64,000 nt of DNA, from contig CAMJRX010000009.1 of the NCBI GenBank assembly GCA_946408355.1, forward strand, positions 1 through 64,000. The letters run 5' to 3'. This document shows, piece by piece, positions 53,837 through 62,111 of this stretch. Source of the stretch: an uncultured Selenomonadales bacterium. Lineage in GTDB: Bacteria; Bacillota; Negativicutes; Selenomonadales; Selenomonadaceae. The notes beneath the pieces were generated by a model. That model saw nothing but the letters and a program-made list of their open reading frames with translations. It was not told the DNA's origin and searched no databases. Made by a program: the position numbers and the translations under genes. Every line of letters starts with the position of its first letter. Positions within the stretch are counted from its first letter, which is position 1.

Positions 53837-53870
53837 CTATTACCCCCCCCCCTCGCACCCCCTTTGTCAA
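53837..53870 (-). promoter_or_regulatory. Putative phase-variable promoter of the RTX gene (10-G tract in the spacer)
   Basis: On the minus strand TTGACA (53870-53865) is followed by a 22-base spacer ending in ten consecutive G (53852-53843) and a candidate -10 TAATAG (53842-53837). A spacer of 22 is longer than the 16-18 optimum; loss of four to six G would bring it to optimal length. This matches the design of poly-G or poly-C phase-variable promoters known in pathogens. The ATG is 47 bases past the -10. Confidence 0.6.
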
Positions 53871-53904
53871 GCTTTTTTTTTAATTTTTTGGTGTCAACGT
53901 TTGC

Positions 53905-53931
53905 AAAAAAATCCCCGACGTTTAATCGGGG
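53905..53931 (-). terminator. Rho-independent terminator after pyrC
   Basis: CCCCGA/TCGGGG stem with a seven-T run on the minus strand, 10 bases after the pyrC stop. It differs by one loop base from the terminator at 47964-47990. Confidence 0.85.
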
Positions 53932-53940
53932 AAAAATTTT

Positions 53941-55269
53941 TTACCATTGATTGAGTTTCATTAAGTTGCCGTGAACAATCGTAGCGACGACACGCCCTTT
54001 AAGCTCGCGTCCGATAAACGGCGAATGACTTCCTTTAGTGTAGAAATTTTTCGCGTCAACCGTCCAGACTAATTCGGGGTCGATAATCGTAACGTCAGCG
54101 AGAGCGTCAACGGATAAAGTTCCCGCGTTTAAGCCGAAAATCTGCGCGGGCTGGGCTGTCATTTTGCTGATTAAAGTTTTCAAGTCGATTTTATTTTTAT
54201 GATAAAGTTCAGTGAACAGAACGCCAACACTAGTCTCAAGTCCTGGAAAACCGCTCGGCGCATAAATATATTCGCGGTCTTTTTCTTCGGGCGCGTGCGG
54301 TGAGTGGTCTGTAACAATCGCGTCAATCGTGCCGTCAAGCAAGCCCGCTAAGCAAGCGTCGCAATCTTTTTGCGTTCTAAGCGGCGGATTAATTTTCGTG
54401 GAGGCGTCAGCGGGATTAACTAAATCTTCCGTCATAGTCAAATGTTGAGGTGTAACTTCTGCCGTAACTTTGACGCCGCGTTTCTTAGCGTCGCGAACAA
54501 TATCAACCGCACGCGCTGAACTTATATGCGCAATGTGAACGCGACCGCCCGTATATTCCGCTAACAAAACGTCGCGAGCAACGGCAATATCTTCAGCGAC
54601 CGTCGGGCGACCTTTCAAACCCAAAATCGCACTGCGCTTACCCTCGTTCATAACGCCGCCATTGACCAGCGAAGTTTCCTCTTCGTGACAAATGATAAGC
54701 TTGCCGGTGTCGTGCAGATAATCCAGCGCGTTCATAAAAATTTTCGCGTTGTCGTCAAAGTGCCCATCGTCGCTGAAGGCAACCGCACCCGCTGCAATCA
54801 TATCGCGCATTTCGGCAAGCTCCTGCCCTTGTTGATTCTTCGTTACTGCGCCGATAATTTTTATGTTGATAATCCCGACTTCTTCAGCGCGTTTAACCAT
54901 AGACCGAACCAACGCCGCATTGTCGACGACCGGCGAAGTATTCGGCATAGTTGCGACCGTCGTAAATCCTCCTGCTACTGCCGCCTTAGAGCCGCTCAAA
55001 AAATCTTCCTTAGCCTCTTGTCCAGGTTCGCGAAAGTGAACGTGCATATCAATTAAACCGGGCGTAACGATTTTTCCCGTCGCGGCGTACTCGTAATCCG
55101 CAGAAAATTTTATATCGGGCTTAACCGCCGCAATTTTCCCGTCGATAATCAACACGTCTGCAACGCCGTCAAAATTATTGGCAGGGTCAATCACACGTCC
55201 GCCGCGCAGAAGAAGCGTTTTTGAAATATTTGCCGCCAACTTCTGAATCTGCCACGTTTGATTAGTCAT
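53941..55269 (-). CDS. pyrC: Dihydroorotase
   Basis: Cyclises carbamoyl aspartate to dihydroorotate, the third pyrimidine step. A 442-aa class I (long) enzyme with zinc motif MHVHFREPGQE near residue 75, ATMPNTSPVVDN, a second-metal His region ICHEEE and HIAHISSARA, and the catalytic VTDHSPHAPEEK. About 15 extra residues precede the usual start (LLLRGGRVIDP), and an alternative start may lie inside. Its ATG overlaps the stop of the small gene upstream (ATGA). Last gene of the lepB-eamA-pyrB-orf-pyrC run. Confidence 0.95.
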   Translation of the reverse strand: MTNQTWQIQKLAANISKTLLLRGGRVIDPANNFDGVADVLIIDGKIAAVKPDIKFSADYEYAATGKIVTPGLIDMHVHFREPGQEAKEDFLSGSKAAVAGGFTTVATMPNTSPVVDNAALVRSMVKRAEEVGIINIKIIGAVTKNQQGQELAEMRDMIAAGAVAFSDDGHFDDNAKIFMNALDYLHDTGKLIICHEEETSLVNGGVMNEGKRSAILGLKGRPTVAEDIAVARDVLLAEYTGGRVHIAHISSARAVDIVRDAKKRGVKVTAEVTPQHLTMTEDLVNPADASTKINPPLRTQKDCDACLAGLLDGTIDAIVTDHSPHAPEEKDREYIYAPSGFPGLETSVGVLFTELYHKNKIDLKTLISKMTAQPAQIFGLNAGTLSVDALADVTIIDPELVWTVDAKNFYTKGSHSPFIGRELKGRVVATIVHGNLMKLNQW

Positions 55270-55520
55270 TTCGTCCCTCCGTTAAGTTCTTTGACGAGTT
55301 CAGCCAGATAAGCTTGCGCCGCAGAAAAATTTTCGTTCAAGTCGCCTTTATCGAATGTCGCCAAAGTAGCGTTGTAATCGTAAACGGATTCTTTTTCGGA
55401 ATGCGCAACGAGTTCGGCTATTACGCTGACAGCTACGCCATCTTCGCGTTCAATATAAATCGTCTTAACAAACTTGCTGTTGAAAGCCAACGTGCAGTCT
55501 TTGCCAAGTATAAATTTCAT
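55266..55520 (-). CDS. Small hypothetical protein between pyrB and pyrC (84 aa)
   Basis: Begins MKFILGKDCTLAFNSKFVKTIYIERED. The ATG at 55520 has GGAGG 7 bases upstream, lying in the last codons of pyrB, and the stop overlaps the pyrC start, so it is translationally embedded in the pyrimidine operon. It is soluble, with an N-terminal beta-like half and a C-terminal helix (NENFSAAQAYLAELVKEL). It is far shorter than the regulatory subunit PyrI and has no Cys4 zinc motif. I do not recognise it. Confidence 0.7.
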   Translation of the reverse strand: MKFILGKDCTLAFNSKFVKTIYIEREDGVAVSVIAELVAHSEKESVYDYNATLATFDKGDLNENFSAAQAYLAELVKELNGGTK

Positions 55521-55521
55521 A

Positions 55522-56457
55522 TTAATTCCCTCCATTTAATGTTAAGTCAAGTAACGCCATACGAACTGCCACGCCGTTTTGAACTTGTTCTTGAATTGCC
55601 GAGCGCGGGCAGTAGGTGACTTCTGACGAAATTTCTAAGCCTTTATTCTGCGGACCGGGGTGCAAGATTAACACGTCGTCTTTTGCTAATCTCAAGCGGT
55701 CATCGTTTATGCCGAAAACCCGCGCATATTCCCGCGTTGACGGAAATAATCCTGCCTGCTGTCGTTCCAGTTGAATCCGCAAAACGTTTATAACATCAGC
55801 ATTTTTTATCGCGTCGTCAACTTCCTCGTGAACCTTAACGCCGTCGAACTCAAAAAATCTCGGCAGTAAAGTTTTCGGTCCGGCGAGGTGTACTTCAATT
55901 CCGACTTTTGTCATAGCGTAGACATCAGAGCGGGCAACGCGGCTGTGTAAAATATCCCCGATAATTGCGACCTTCAAACCGGCGAGGCGTCCTTTGTGCT
56001 GTTCAATCGTAAATAAATCCAAAAGTGCTTGCGAGGGGTGCGCGTGTGCTCCGTCGCCGGCGTTGATTATCACGGGCTTAACAACTTTGGTTGCGAAATC
56101 AGCCGCGCCCTCCGCTTTGTGCCGCATAACAATCGCGTCGACGCCCATGGCCTCAATTACGCGCAACGTGTCACGAAGACTTTCGCCTTTGACGATAGAA
56201 CTTGTGCCGCTGTTTATGCTGACAACGTCCGCGCCCAAATATTTTCCAGCCAACTCAAATGAAGTCCTCGTCCGCGTCGACGGCTCATAAAATAAATTTA
56301 CAATCGATTTGCCGCGCAGATTAGGCAATTTTTTTTCGCCGCCGTGTCGAATAATTTGTTTCATCTTGCGGGCGGTGTTGAGCACTAATCGAATTTCCTC
56401 CGTCGAAAAATCTTCCATACATACAACATTTTTTCCAAACAAATTCACGACCCCCAA
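55522..56457 (-). CDS. pyrB: Aspartate carbamoyltransferase catalytic subunit
   Basis: Joins carbamoyl phosphate and aspartate at the start of the committed pyrimidine route. A 311-aa protein with the carbamoyl phosphate-binding FYEPSTRTRTSFE, GDGAHAHPSQALLDLFTI, and C-terminal HPGPQNKGLEI. The start is either the TTG at 56457 or the GTG at 56448; neither has a well-spaced ribosome site, and the gene begins 3 bases after the eamA stop, so coupling is likely. The small orf and pyrC follow. Confidence 0.95.
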   Translation of the reverse strand: MGVVNLFGKNVVCMEDFSTEEIRLVLNTARKMKQIIRHGGEKKLPNLRGKSIVNLFYEPSTRTRTSFELAGKYLGADVVSINSGTSSIVKGESLRDTLRVIEAMGVDAIVMRHKAEGAADFATKVVKPVIINAGDGAHAHPSQALLDLFTIEQHKGRLAGLKVAIIGDILHSRVARSDVYAMTKVGIEVHLAGPKTLLPRFFEFDGVKVHEEVDDAIKNADVINVLRIQLERQQAGLFPSTREYARVFGINDDRLRLAKDDVLILHPGPQNKGLEISSEVTYCPRSAIQEQVQNGVAVRMALLDLTLNGGN

Positions 56458-56460
56458 TCG

Positions 56461-57306
56461 TCATTTGTTGATGAAAATTCCTCCGATTATTAAGACAAGA
56501 GCAGGTATCACAGCGAGCGACAATTCCTCGCCGAAAACCAGCGTCGAAATAAATATCGCAAGTACCGGAACCAAATACGCCAGATTAGCCGTCCACGCTA
56601 CGTTTGATGTTTTTTCCAATGCCAACGCCCAAGTCAGATACGCCACCGCGTCAATTAAAACGCCAAGCCACAATAATCCGATAAATTGTCCGACGCTGGG
56701 CAAAGTCCATTGCTCAAAAATATAGCCAGCCGCGAATGAAAAAATTGCCGTCGTCGCCCAGATTATCATCATTGCAAATTTTTGTTCAAGCCGACAAAAT
56801 TTATTCAGCACCGAAAATAATCCGTAACACGCCGCCGCTACTACGCAACTCAATGCGCCCCAAATTTTCTCCGAAGAAAAACTTTCCTCGACGCCGCCGA
56901 ACATAACAAGCACTATTCCGATAAACGACATGCCGATTGCCAACATTTTCCGCCGCGTGAATTTTTCGTCGAGTATTGGGCAGGAAAATAAAACTATCAT
57001 CAGCGGCCACAGATAATTGAGTATGCACGCCTCTTGCGAAGTCATTCGATTTAATCCGTAATAGAAGAATGCCGAATACAAAAATAATCCCAAGAAACCG
57101 AGCCAAGCCGCCGTAAAAATTTTTCCCGCCGATAAATTTTTCAAAGAACGCGCCCGCCAATTAAACGCTAACAAAAATAAAAATGCGAACAAACTGCTAA
57201 TCGCTAATGTTTCAAAAGGCGGCAAGGAATTCAATAAATCTTTGGTTAGCGCGGGCATTGCTCCCCATAAAATTATCGTGACTGCCGCGTAAAAATTACT
57301 GCTCAT
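56461..57306 (-). CDS. EamA/DMT-family transporter
   Basis: A 281-aa inner-membrane protein with ten predicted transmembrane helices in two repeated EamA halves (second half from about residue 150). The first half starts AAVTIILWGAMPALTKDLL and contains YYGLNRMTSQEACILNYLWPLMIVLF, typical of the drug/metabolite exporter superfamily. The substrate is unknown. Its start overlaps the lepB stop by four bases (ATGA), and pyrB follows after 3 bases, so it is part of the operon. Confidence 0.88.
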   Translation of the reverse strand: MSSNFYAAVTIILWGAMPALTKDLLNSLPPFETLAISSLFAFLFLLAFNWRARSLKNLSAGKIFTAAWLGFLGLFLYSAFFYYGLNRMTSQEACILNYLWPLMIVLFSCPILDEKFTRRKMLAIGMSFIGIVLVMFGGVEESFSSEKIWGALSCVVAAACYGLFSVLNKFCRLEQKFAMMIIWATTAIFSFAAGYIFEQWTLPSVGQFIGLLWLGVLIDAVAYLTWALALEKTSNVAWTANLAYLVPVLAIFISTLVFGEELSLAVIPALVLIIGGIFINK

Positions 57307-57854
57307 GGCAACGACGCAATATTATCAATCGGCCAGAAAATCAACGCGGCTTTACCCTTAACAAGTTCTAAAGGTACAAAGCCTACGTCGGGGAAACGCG
57401 AATCCAAAGAATTTCTCCGATTGTCGCCGCAAACAAACAAAGTTCCTTCCGGCACCGTCGCCTTAGGATATTCCGTGCGCGTCTTTTCTGCTATGTAATC
57501 CTCGTTGACAAGTGCGTCGTTAACGTAAACATGCCCGTCTTTAATCTCGATTGTGTCTCCACCGACGGCTATAACTCGCTTAATAAAATCGCGGCTGTGG
57601 TCTCTGGGATAACGGAAGATGACAATTTCGCCTTTGAGCGGGTCGCGCCAATGATATATAAATTTGTTCACAACCAGCCGCTCGCCGTCCTGCAATGTCG
57701 GTTGCATGCTCGGACCGTCCACAACGTACAACTCCACAATAAAAGTCCGAATCAGCAAGGCAACTACCACCGCTGACACGATTGATAATATCCAACTTTT
57801 TGCTTCTTTACCAAATGAACCTTTATTTTTTTCCTCTTTACTAACTGAATTCAT
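57303..57854 (-). CDS. lepB: Signal peptidase I
   Basis: A 183-aa type I leader peptidase that removes signal peptides from exported proteins. One N-terminal transmembrane helix (about residues 22-40) precedes the Ser-Lys dyad: Ser49 in GPSMQPTL and Lys92 in DFIKRVIAVGGD. The C-terminal GDNRRNSLDSR box is present. GAGGAG precedes the ATG. First gene of the minus-strand operon that ends with pyrC. Confidence 0.95.
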   Translation of the reverse strand: MNSVSKEEKNKGSFGKEAKSWILSIVSAVVVALLIRTFIVELYVVDGPSMQPTLQDGERLVVNKFIYHWRDPLKGEIVIFRYPRDHSRDFIKRVIAVGGDTIEIKDGHVYVNDALVNEDYIAEKTRTEYPKATVPEGTLFVCGDNRRNSLDSRFPDVGFVPLELVKGKAALIFWPIDNIASLP

Positions 57855-57949
57855 ATAATAATCTCCTCGTGAATTGCCATTCTCGAAAATTTTTCTGTCG
57901 ACAAAAAAAACACCTCACCGGCAAACATTTTTTATTATGAATTTTTTTC

Positions 57950-57978
57950 ATGATAACACAGCACCTAAGTTTTTGCAA
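57950..57978 (-). promoter_or_regulatory. Putative promoter of the lepB-pyrC operon
   Basis: Minus strand TTGCAA (57978-57973), 17-base spacer, TATCAT (57955-57950) with TGT just before the -10. It lies 96 bases before lepB in the 238-base divergent gap; nothing else certain is seen in the gap. Confidence 0.55.
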
Positions 57979-58092
57979 CAATCGCAAATGGCACGTCTGA
58001 AATTTAAAAAATTTTTTGGCATTTCGACAGGAAAAATCCGCCGCGTATAGAAGATAAAGTTAAATAATTCTTAGTAAAGGAATGTGTAGAGT

Positions 58093-59457
58093 ATGGCGAT
58101 TAACACCTCCGGTTTCGGCTCGTATGATATTCGCGGAGTGTATCCCGAAAGTATTAATCAAGAACTCGCCTATCGCGTCGGCAGAGTTTTTCCTGAACTT
58201 TTTGGCGCAAAAAAAGTTGCCGTCGGGCATGATATTCGCCTGTCAGGCTCAACGCTCTTTGACGCCTTAGCTCGCGGACTCACTGAGGGCGGTTGCGACG
58301 TTTACGACATCGGGCAATGTGGCACCGAAATGATTTACTTCGCGACGGGCTTTCACGACTTCGACGGCGGAATTATGATTACCGCTTCGCACAATCCGAA
58401 AGAATACAACGGCATGAAATTTGTTGGAAAAGGTGTGCGCCCCATGTCGCCGAAAACTGGCTTGTTGGCTATCAAGGCGGCAGTCGAGGACGAAACTCGC
58501 GATTGGTCATTCAGAAAAGCTATGGGCACTGTTCGCCGGATTGATATTCAGCCCGATTATATAAAATGTCTCCTTTCCTATGTTGACGTTAAAAATCTCA
58601 AGCCGCTTAAAGTTGTCATTAACACGGGCAACGGTTCGGCAGGTCCAGTTATCAACGAGATTGAAAAATTTTTGCCCTTCAATATTGTCAAAGTTCACAA
58701 CAACCCCAACGGTTACTTCCCTAATGGCGTTCCAAATCCTTTGCTCCAAGACGCCCGCGCAGAAACTTCTAAAGCTGTCGTGGAAAACGGCGCGGATTGC
58801 GGCATTGCCTTTGACGGGGATTTTGACCGTTGCTTTTTGTTTGACGAGCACGGCGGCTTTATCGAGGGCTATTATATTGTCGGACTTCTCGCTGAAGCTT
58901 TTCTCAAAAAAAATCGCGGCGAAAAAATTATTTACGACTCACGCGACATTTGGAATACGATTGATATTGTCGAAAGTCTTGGCGGCAAACCGATTATGAG
59001 CCGTTCGGGGCATGTTTACATAAAAGAAATGATGCGCGCGGAAAATGCGATTTACGGCGGCGAAATGTCTGCGCATCATTACTTCCGCGATTTTTATTAT
59101 TGTGATAGCGGAATGATTCCCTGGCTCCTCGTCTTGGAATTGTTAAGCAAAACTGATAAGCCGCTCTCTGAACTTGTAGCAGATAGAATTGCTAAATATC
59201 CCGTCAGCGGCGAAATTAATACAAAAGTTTCCGGCGTCGACAAGGTTAAAGAGATTATGTCTAAGATTGAAAAACTCTACGGCGCGGGTGGCAAAGTTTA
59301 TCACATTGACGGCTTGAGCATTGACTTTGACGATTGGCGATTTAATCTGCGCGGCTCGCAAACCGAACCTTATATCCGGCTCAACGTCGAATCACGCGGC
59401 AACAAAACTTTAATGGAGACCAAACGCGATGAGTTGCTTGCCGTTATCCGCGCGTAA
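58093..59457 (+). CDS. Phosphomannomutase/phosphoglucomutase (AlgC/ManB type)
   Basis: A 454-aa alpha-D-phosphohexomutase that interconverts hexose 1- and 6-phosphates, supplying GDP-mannose or UDP-glucose precursors. It has the four expected domains: N-terminal GSYDIRGVYPE, phosphoserine loop MITASHNPKEYNG, metal loop FDGDFDRCF, sugar-binding GGEMSAHHYF and phosphate-binding RGSQTEPYIRLN. The exact substrate preference (mannose or glucose) cannot be told from motifs. A second mutase of the other subfamily lies at 60334. Confidence 0.93.
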   Translation: MAINTSGFGSYDIRGVYPESINQELAYRVGRVFPELFGAKKVAVGHDIRLSGSTLFDALARGLTEGGCDVYDIGQCGTEMIYFATGFHDFDGGIMITASHNPKEYNGMKFVGKGVRPMSPKTGLLAIKAAVEDETRDWSFRKAMGTVRRIDIQPDYIKCLLSYVDVKNLKPLKVVINTGNGSAGPVINEIEKFLPFNIVKVHNNPNGYFPNGVPNPLLQDARAETSKAVVENGADCGIAFDGDFDRCFLFDEHGGFIEGYYIVGLLAEAFLKKNRGEKIIYDSRDIWNTIDIVESLGGKPIMSRSGHVYIKEMMRAENAIYGGEMSAHHYFRDFYYCDSGMIPWLLVLELLSKTDKPLSELVADRIAKYPVSGEINTKVSGVDKVKEIMSKIEKLYGAGGKVYHIDGLSIDFDDWRFNLRGSQTEPYIRLNVESRGNKTLMETKRDELLAVIRA

Positions 59458-59473
59458 GGAGCGATGATTTGTA

Positions 59474-60271
59474 ATGCTGGTGATTTTTATTCTCTTCCTA
59501 TGTGCGATTGCTCTGTTAATGTCTTGGCGGTCAAGAAATAAAAAGAAAAATTTCGTTGCTCCCAGCCCTTCTGCGCCGCCTTCAAAAAAAATTATAAAAA
59601 AACCCATTCGTATTCCTCAGCCTGTCCGTGAGACAAGAAAATCACATGTCAATATTTTTCGACCACTTTCAAAGCCAACAAAATCGCCACCACAAGTTCC
59701 TTCTACAATAATTCCAACACGAGTCAAATCCGAAAGGTTACCAATGGCAGGGAGATTTGCCTCCGTGCTGTTTCCGAGATGTTCAAGAGAATATCATTAT
59801 CTCATGAACAAAGTTCCTGATTTGAAAGTTGGCGACGTTGTCTTGGTTCCGATTCATAAGAAATTAAGTAAAGATGAAATTTTGCTTGCGGACGAAGTAG
59901 GATTAAAAACTAGAGAGACAACTTGCTTGCCGGCAGTGGTGAAATATATCAGTTACCCCGGCGAAGTTTCAGAGTACGCACGGTCTGAAGTTATAAAAAA
60001 AATTAATAGTAGCAGTAATTTCAACTCCCAACCGAATGAGAGATTCGTATCAGTAATATTCAGAAAAGGCGCAAGAAAACGCTACGATTATTTTATCGGT
60101 GAAAATCACGATTTGAAAGTTGGCGATTTCGTTGTTGTTCCCGTCTATGAAAATGTTCCTTCCAAGTTTGACTTGAAAATAGTAAAGATAAAATACGTCA
60201 GCGAGTATGGCGAAACATCGAAACGCGCATACTCTACTGTGATAGGAAAAATTGATAAACATACATGGTAA
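59474..60271 (+). CDS. Membrane-anchored protein with a duplicated ~75-residue domain
   Basis: A 265-aa protein: one N-terminal transmembrane helix (about 2-18), a basic Lys/Arg/Pro-rich linker (about 19-88), and two copies of a small beta-rich domain. Copy 1 begins RFASVLFPRCSREYHYLM with DLKVGDVVLVPI; copy 2 begins RFVSVIFRKGARKRYDYF with DLKVGDFVVVPV. Each ends in a KY(I/V)SxxGExSxxAxSxVI segment. The KVGDxVxVP loop resembles small SH3-like or PriA 3'-DNA-end-binding-like beta barrels, a weak likeness only. Function unknown. AAGGAG is 12 bases before the ATG. Lies between the two phosphohexomutase genes. Confidence 0.75.
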   Translation: MLVIFILFLCAIALLMSWRSRNKKKNFVAPSPSAPPSKKIIKKPIRIPQPVRETRKSHVNIFRPLSKPTKSPPQVPSTIIPTRVKSERLPMAGRFASVLFPRCSREYHYLMNKVPDLKVGDVVLVPIHKKLSKDEILLADEVGLKTRETTCLPAVVKYISYPGEVSEYARSEVIKKINSSSNFNSQPNERFVSVIFRKGARKRYDYFIGENHDLKVGDFVVVPVYENVPSKFDLKIVKIKYVSEYGETSKRAYSTVIGKIDKHTW

Positions 60272-60333
60272 TTTTGCCAACGTCGCTCAAGTGAGCATGT
60301 GATAAATTTTTTCAATTAAAAGGAGGATTTTTT

Positions 60334-61947
60334 ATGGGTAAAAATGTTGTCAACCTTCCGTCCTTAATCAGCGATTACTACACACTGAGACCCGACCCGG
60401 AGAATAAAACTCAAGGCGTCGCGTTCGGTACGAGTGGGCACAGAGGTAGCTCCAAACTTCGTAGTTTCAACGAACAACATATCCTCGCAATCGCGCAAGC
60501 CGTCTACGAATACCGTACGGCTGAAAAGATTCAAGGACCGCTCTACATCGGCGCAGACACCCACGCCCTTTCCGAACCCGCGCTCCGTTCCTGCGTTGAA
60601 GTCCTCGCGGCTAACGGCGTCGACATTATTCTCCAGGAAGATTTTAAACCCGTTCCCACGCCCGTTGTCTCGCGTATTATCCTCGCGCACAACTACGAGC
60701 GCAAAGAAGCTAAACAAGCTGACGGTATCGTTATCACCCCGTCGCACAATCCCCCGACTGACGGCGGCATTAAGTACGATCCGACGACCGGCGGCCCTGC
60801 AAGCGCGGAAACTACTAAGATAATCCAGAATCGCGCCAACGAAATTATTGCTCAAGGCGTCGACAAAGTTGTTAAGCGCGTCCCGTTTGAAAAAGCCATT
60901 AAAATGGATAACGTCCACTTTATGGATTACATGCGCCCCTACGTCGAGGCACTTGACCGCGTTATCGACATGGACGCCGTTATCAATTCCGGCTTGAACG
61001 TCGGCGCAGACCCGCTCGGCGGCTCCGGCATTTTCTACTGGGATTTGATTAACGAAGTTTACAAGATTAAAAATCCGATTAAAGTCGTCAATCCTAACAT
61101 TGATTACACGTTTAGTTTCATGCCGCTTGACCACGACGGCAAAGTTCGTATGGACTGCTCCTCGCCCTATGCAATGGCTAACTTAATTGCTCTCAAGGAT
61201 AAATATGACATTGCATTTGGCAACGACACCGACTACGATCGTCACGGCATTGTTACGCCGCAAGGTTTGATGAATCCAAATCATTATTTGGCAGTCGCGA
61301 TTAAATATTTGTTTACGCACCGCGACGGCTGGAGCAAAGATGCTATGGTTGGCAAAACTTTAGTCTCTAGTTCATTGATTGATAAAGTTGCGGCTGACAT
61401 TGGGCGCAAACTCTGTGAAGTTCCTGTCGGCTTTAAGTGGTTCGTTGACGGCTTGTTTGATGGCTCAATGGGCTTTGGCGGCGAAGAGTCTGCGGGCGCG
61501 TCTTTCCTGTGTAAAGATGCAAGCGTTTGGACGACTGACAAAGACGGAATTATTATGGACTTGCTCGCCGTCGAAATTACCGCGAAGACCGGCAAGAATC
61601 CTTCCGAACACCACAAAGAACTTACTGACAAATTCGGCACGTTTTACTATGCTCGTAAAGATACGCCTGCCACTCCCGACCAAAAAGCCGCTCTCGGCAA
61701 ATTGGCTCCCGAAAATCTTAAAGCTGACACTCTCGCTGGCGCAAAGATTACTGGCAAATTTACCAAAGCTCCCGGCAATGGCGCGTCAATCGGCGGCTTA
61801 AAAGTTGTCACTGATAAAGGTTGGTTCGCGGCACGTCCGAGCGGTACGGAAGATATGTGCAAAGTCTACGCGGAAAGTTTTGTCGACGCAGACCACCTTA
61901 AACAAATTCAACAAGAGGCGCAAGACATTGTCGCTTCTGTTGTGTAA
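60334..61947 (+). CDS. pgm: Phosphoglucomutase (alpha-D-glucose phosphate-specific)
   Basis: A 537-aa enzyme interconverting glucose 1- and 6-phosphate. It begins with [16 protein letters not shown], has [13 protein letters not shown], the phosphoserine loop [16 protein letters not shown], the metal loop [12 protein letters not shown], the sugar loop [11 protein letters not shown] and the C-terminal phosphate-binding [13 protein letters not shown]. This is the Pgm subfamily of the mutase superfamily, distinct from the 58093 gene. AAAGGAGG precedes the ATG. Its last ~60 bases and the following hairpin region are duplicated downstream. Confidence 0.96.
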   Translation: MGKNVVNLPSLISDYYTLRPDPENKTQGVAFGTSGHRGSSKLRSFNEQHILAIAQAVYEYRTAEKIQGPLYIGADTHALSEPALRSCVEVLAANGVDIILQEDFKPVPTPVVSRIILAHNYERKEAKQADGIVITPSHNPPTDGGIKYDPTTGGPASAETTKIIQNRANEIIAQGVDKVVKRVPFEKAIKMDNVHFMDYMRPYVEALDRVIDMDAVINSGLNVGADPLGGSGIFYWDLINEVYKIKNPIKVVNPNIDYTFSFMPLDHDGKVRMDCSSPYAMANLIALKDKYDIAFGNDTDYDRHGIVTPQGLMNPNHYLAVAIKYLFTHRDGWSKDAMVGKTLVSSSLIDKVAADIGRKLCEVPVGFKWFVDGLFDGSMGFGGEESAGASFLCKDASVWTTDKDGIIMDLLAVEITAKTGKNPSEHHKELTDKFGTFYYARKDTPATPDQKAALGKLAPENLKADTLAGAKITGKFTKAPGNGASIGGLKVVTDKGWFAARPSGTEDMCKVYAESFVDADHLKQIQQEAQDIVASVV

Positions 61948-61955
61948 CTAAAAAT

Positions 61956-62095
61956 GTCGCACTCTGTAAGGGGTGTGTGGATTGAAATGCCAGTGCAGAT
62001 AACCTCAAGCAAATTCAAGCAGAGGCGCAAGATATGGTTGCTTCCGTTGTGTAACTAAAAATGTCACACTCTGTAAAGGGTGTGCGGATTGAAAT
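61956..62095 (+). CRISPR. Two type I-C-like CRISPR repeat sequences flanking a 74-base host-derived segment
   Basis: Two 33-base sequences (61956-61988 and 62063-62095) differ at three positions. Copy 1 begins GTCGCACTCT and ends GTGGATTGAAAT, the two most conserved parts of type I-C repeats, with a short palindrome between. The segment between them (61989-62062) is not a foreign spacer but a diverged copy of the pgm 3' end. No cas gene or longer array is present. It may be a relic, an isolated repeat mimic, or a coincidental intergenic hairpin. Confidence 0.5.
61991..62054 (+). pseudogene. Duplicated remnant of the pgm 3' end
   Basis: Translates as SADNLKQIQAEAQDMVASVV and stop, matching the end of Pgm ([20 protein letters not shown]) with several changes. 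It is offset by 107 bases and has no start codon or upstream coding part. Confidence 0.8.
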
Positions 62096-62111
62096 TATTG
62101 GAGGTTTTAAA

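Noticed and set aside
60364-61134. A 256-codon minus-strand frame opposite pgm
   Set aside because: Shadow of the strongly biased codon use in pgm; no ribosome site and no domain.
61956-62095. A functional CRISPR array
   Set aside because: Only two repeats, a 74-base interval too long for a type I-C spacer, interval derived from pgm, and no cas genes nearby. Kept only as repeat-like sequences.
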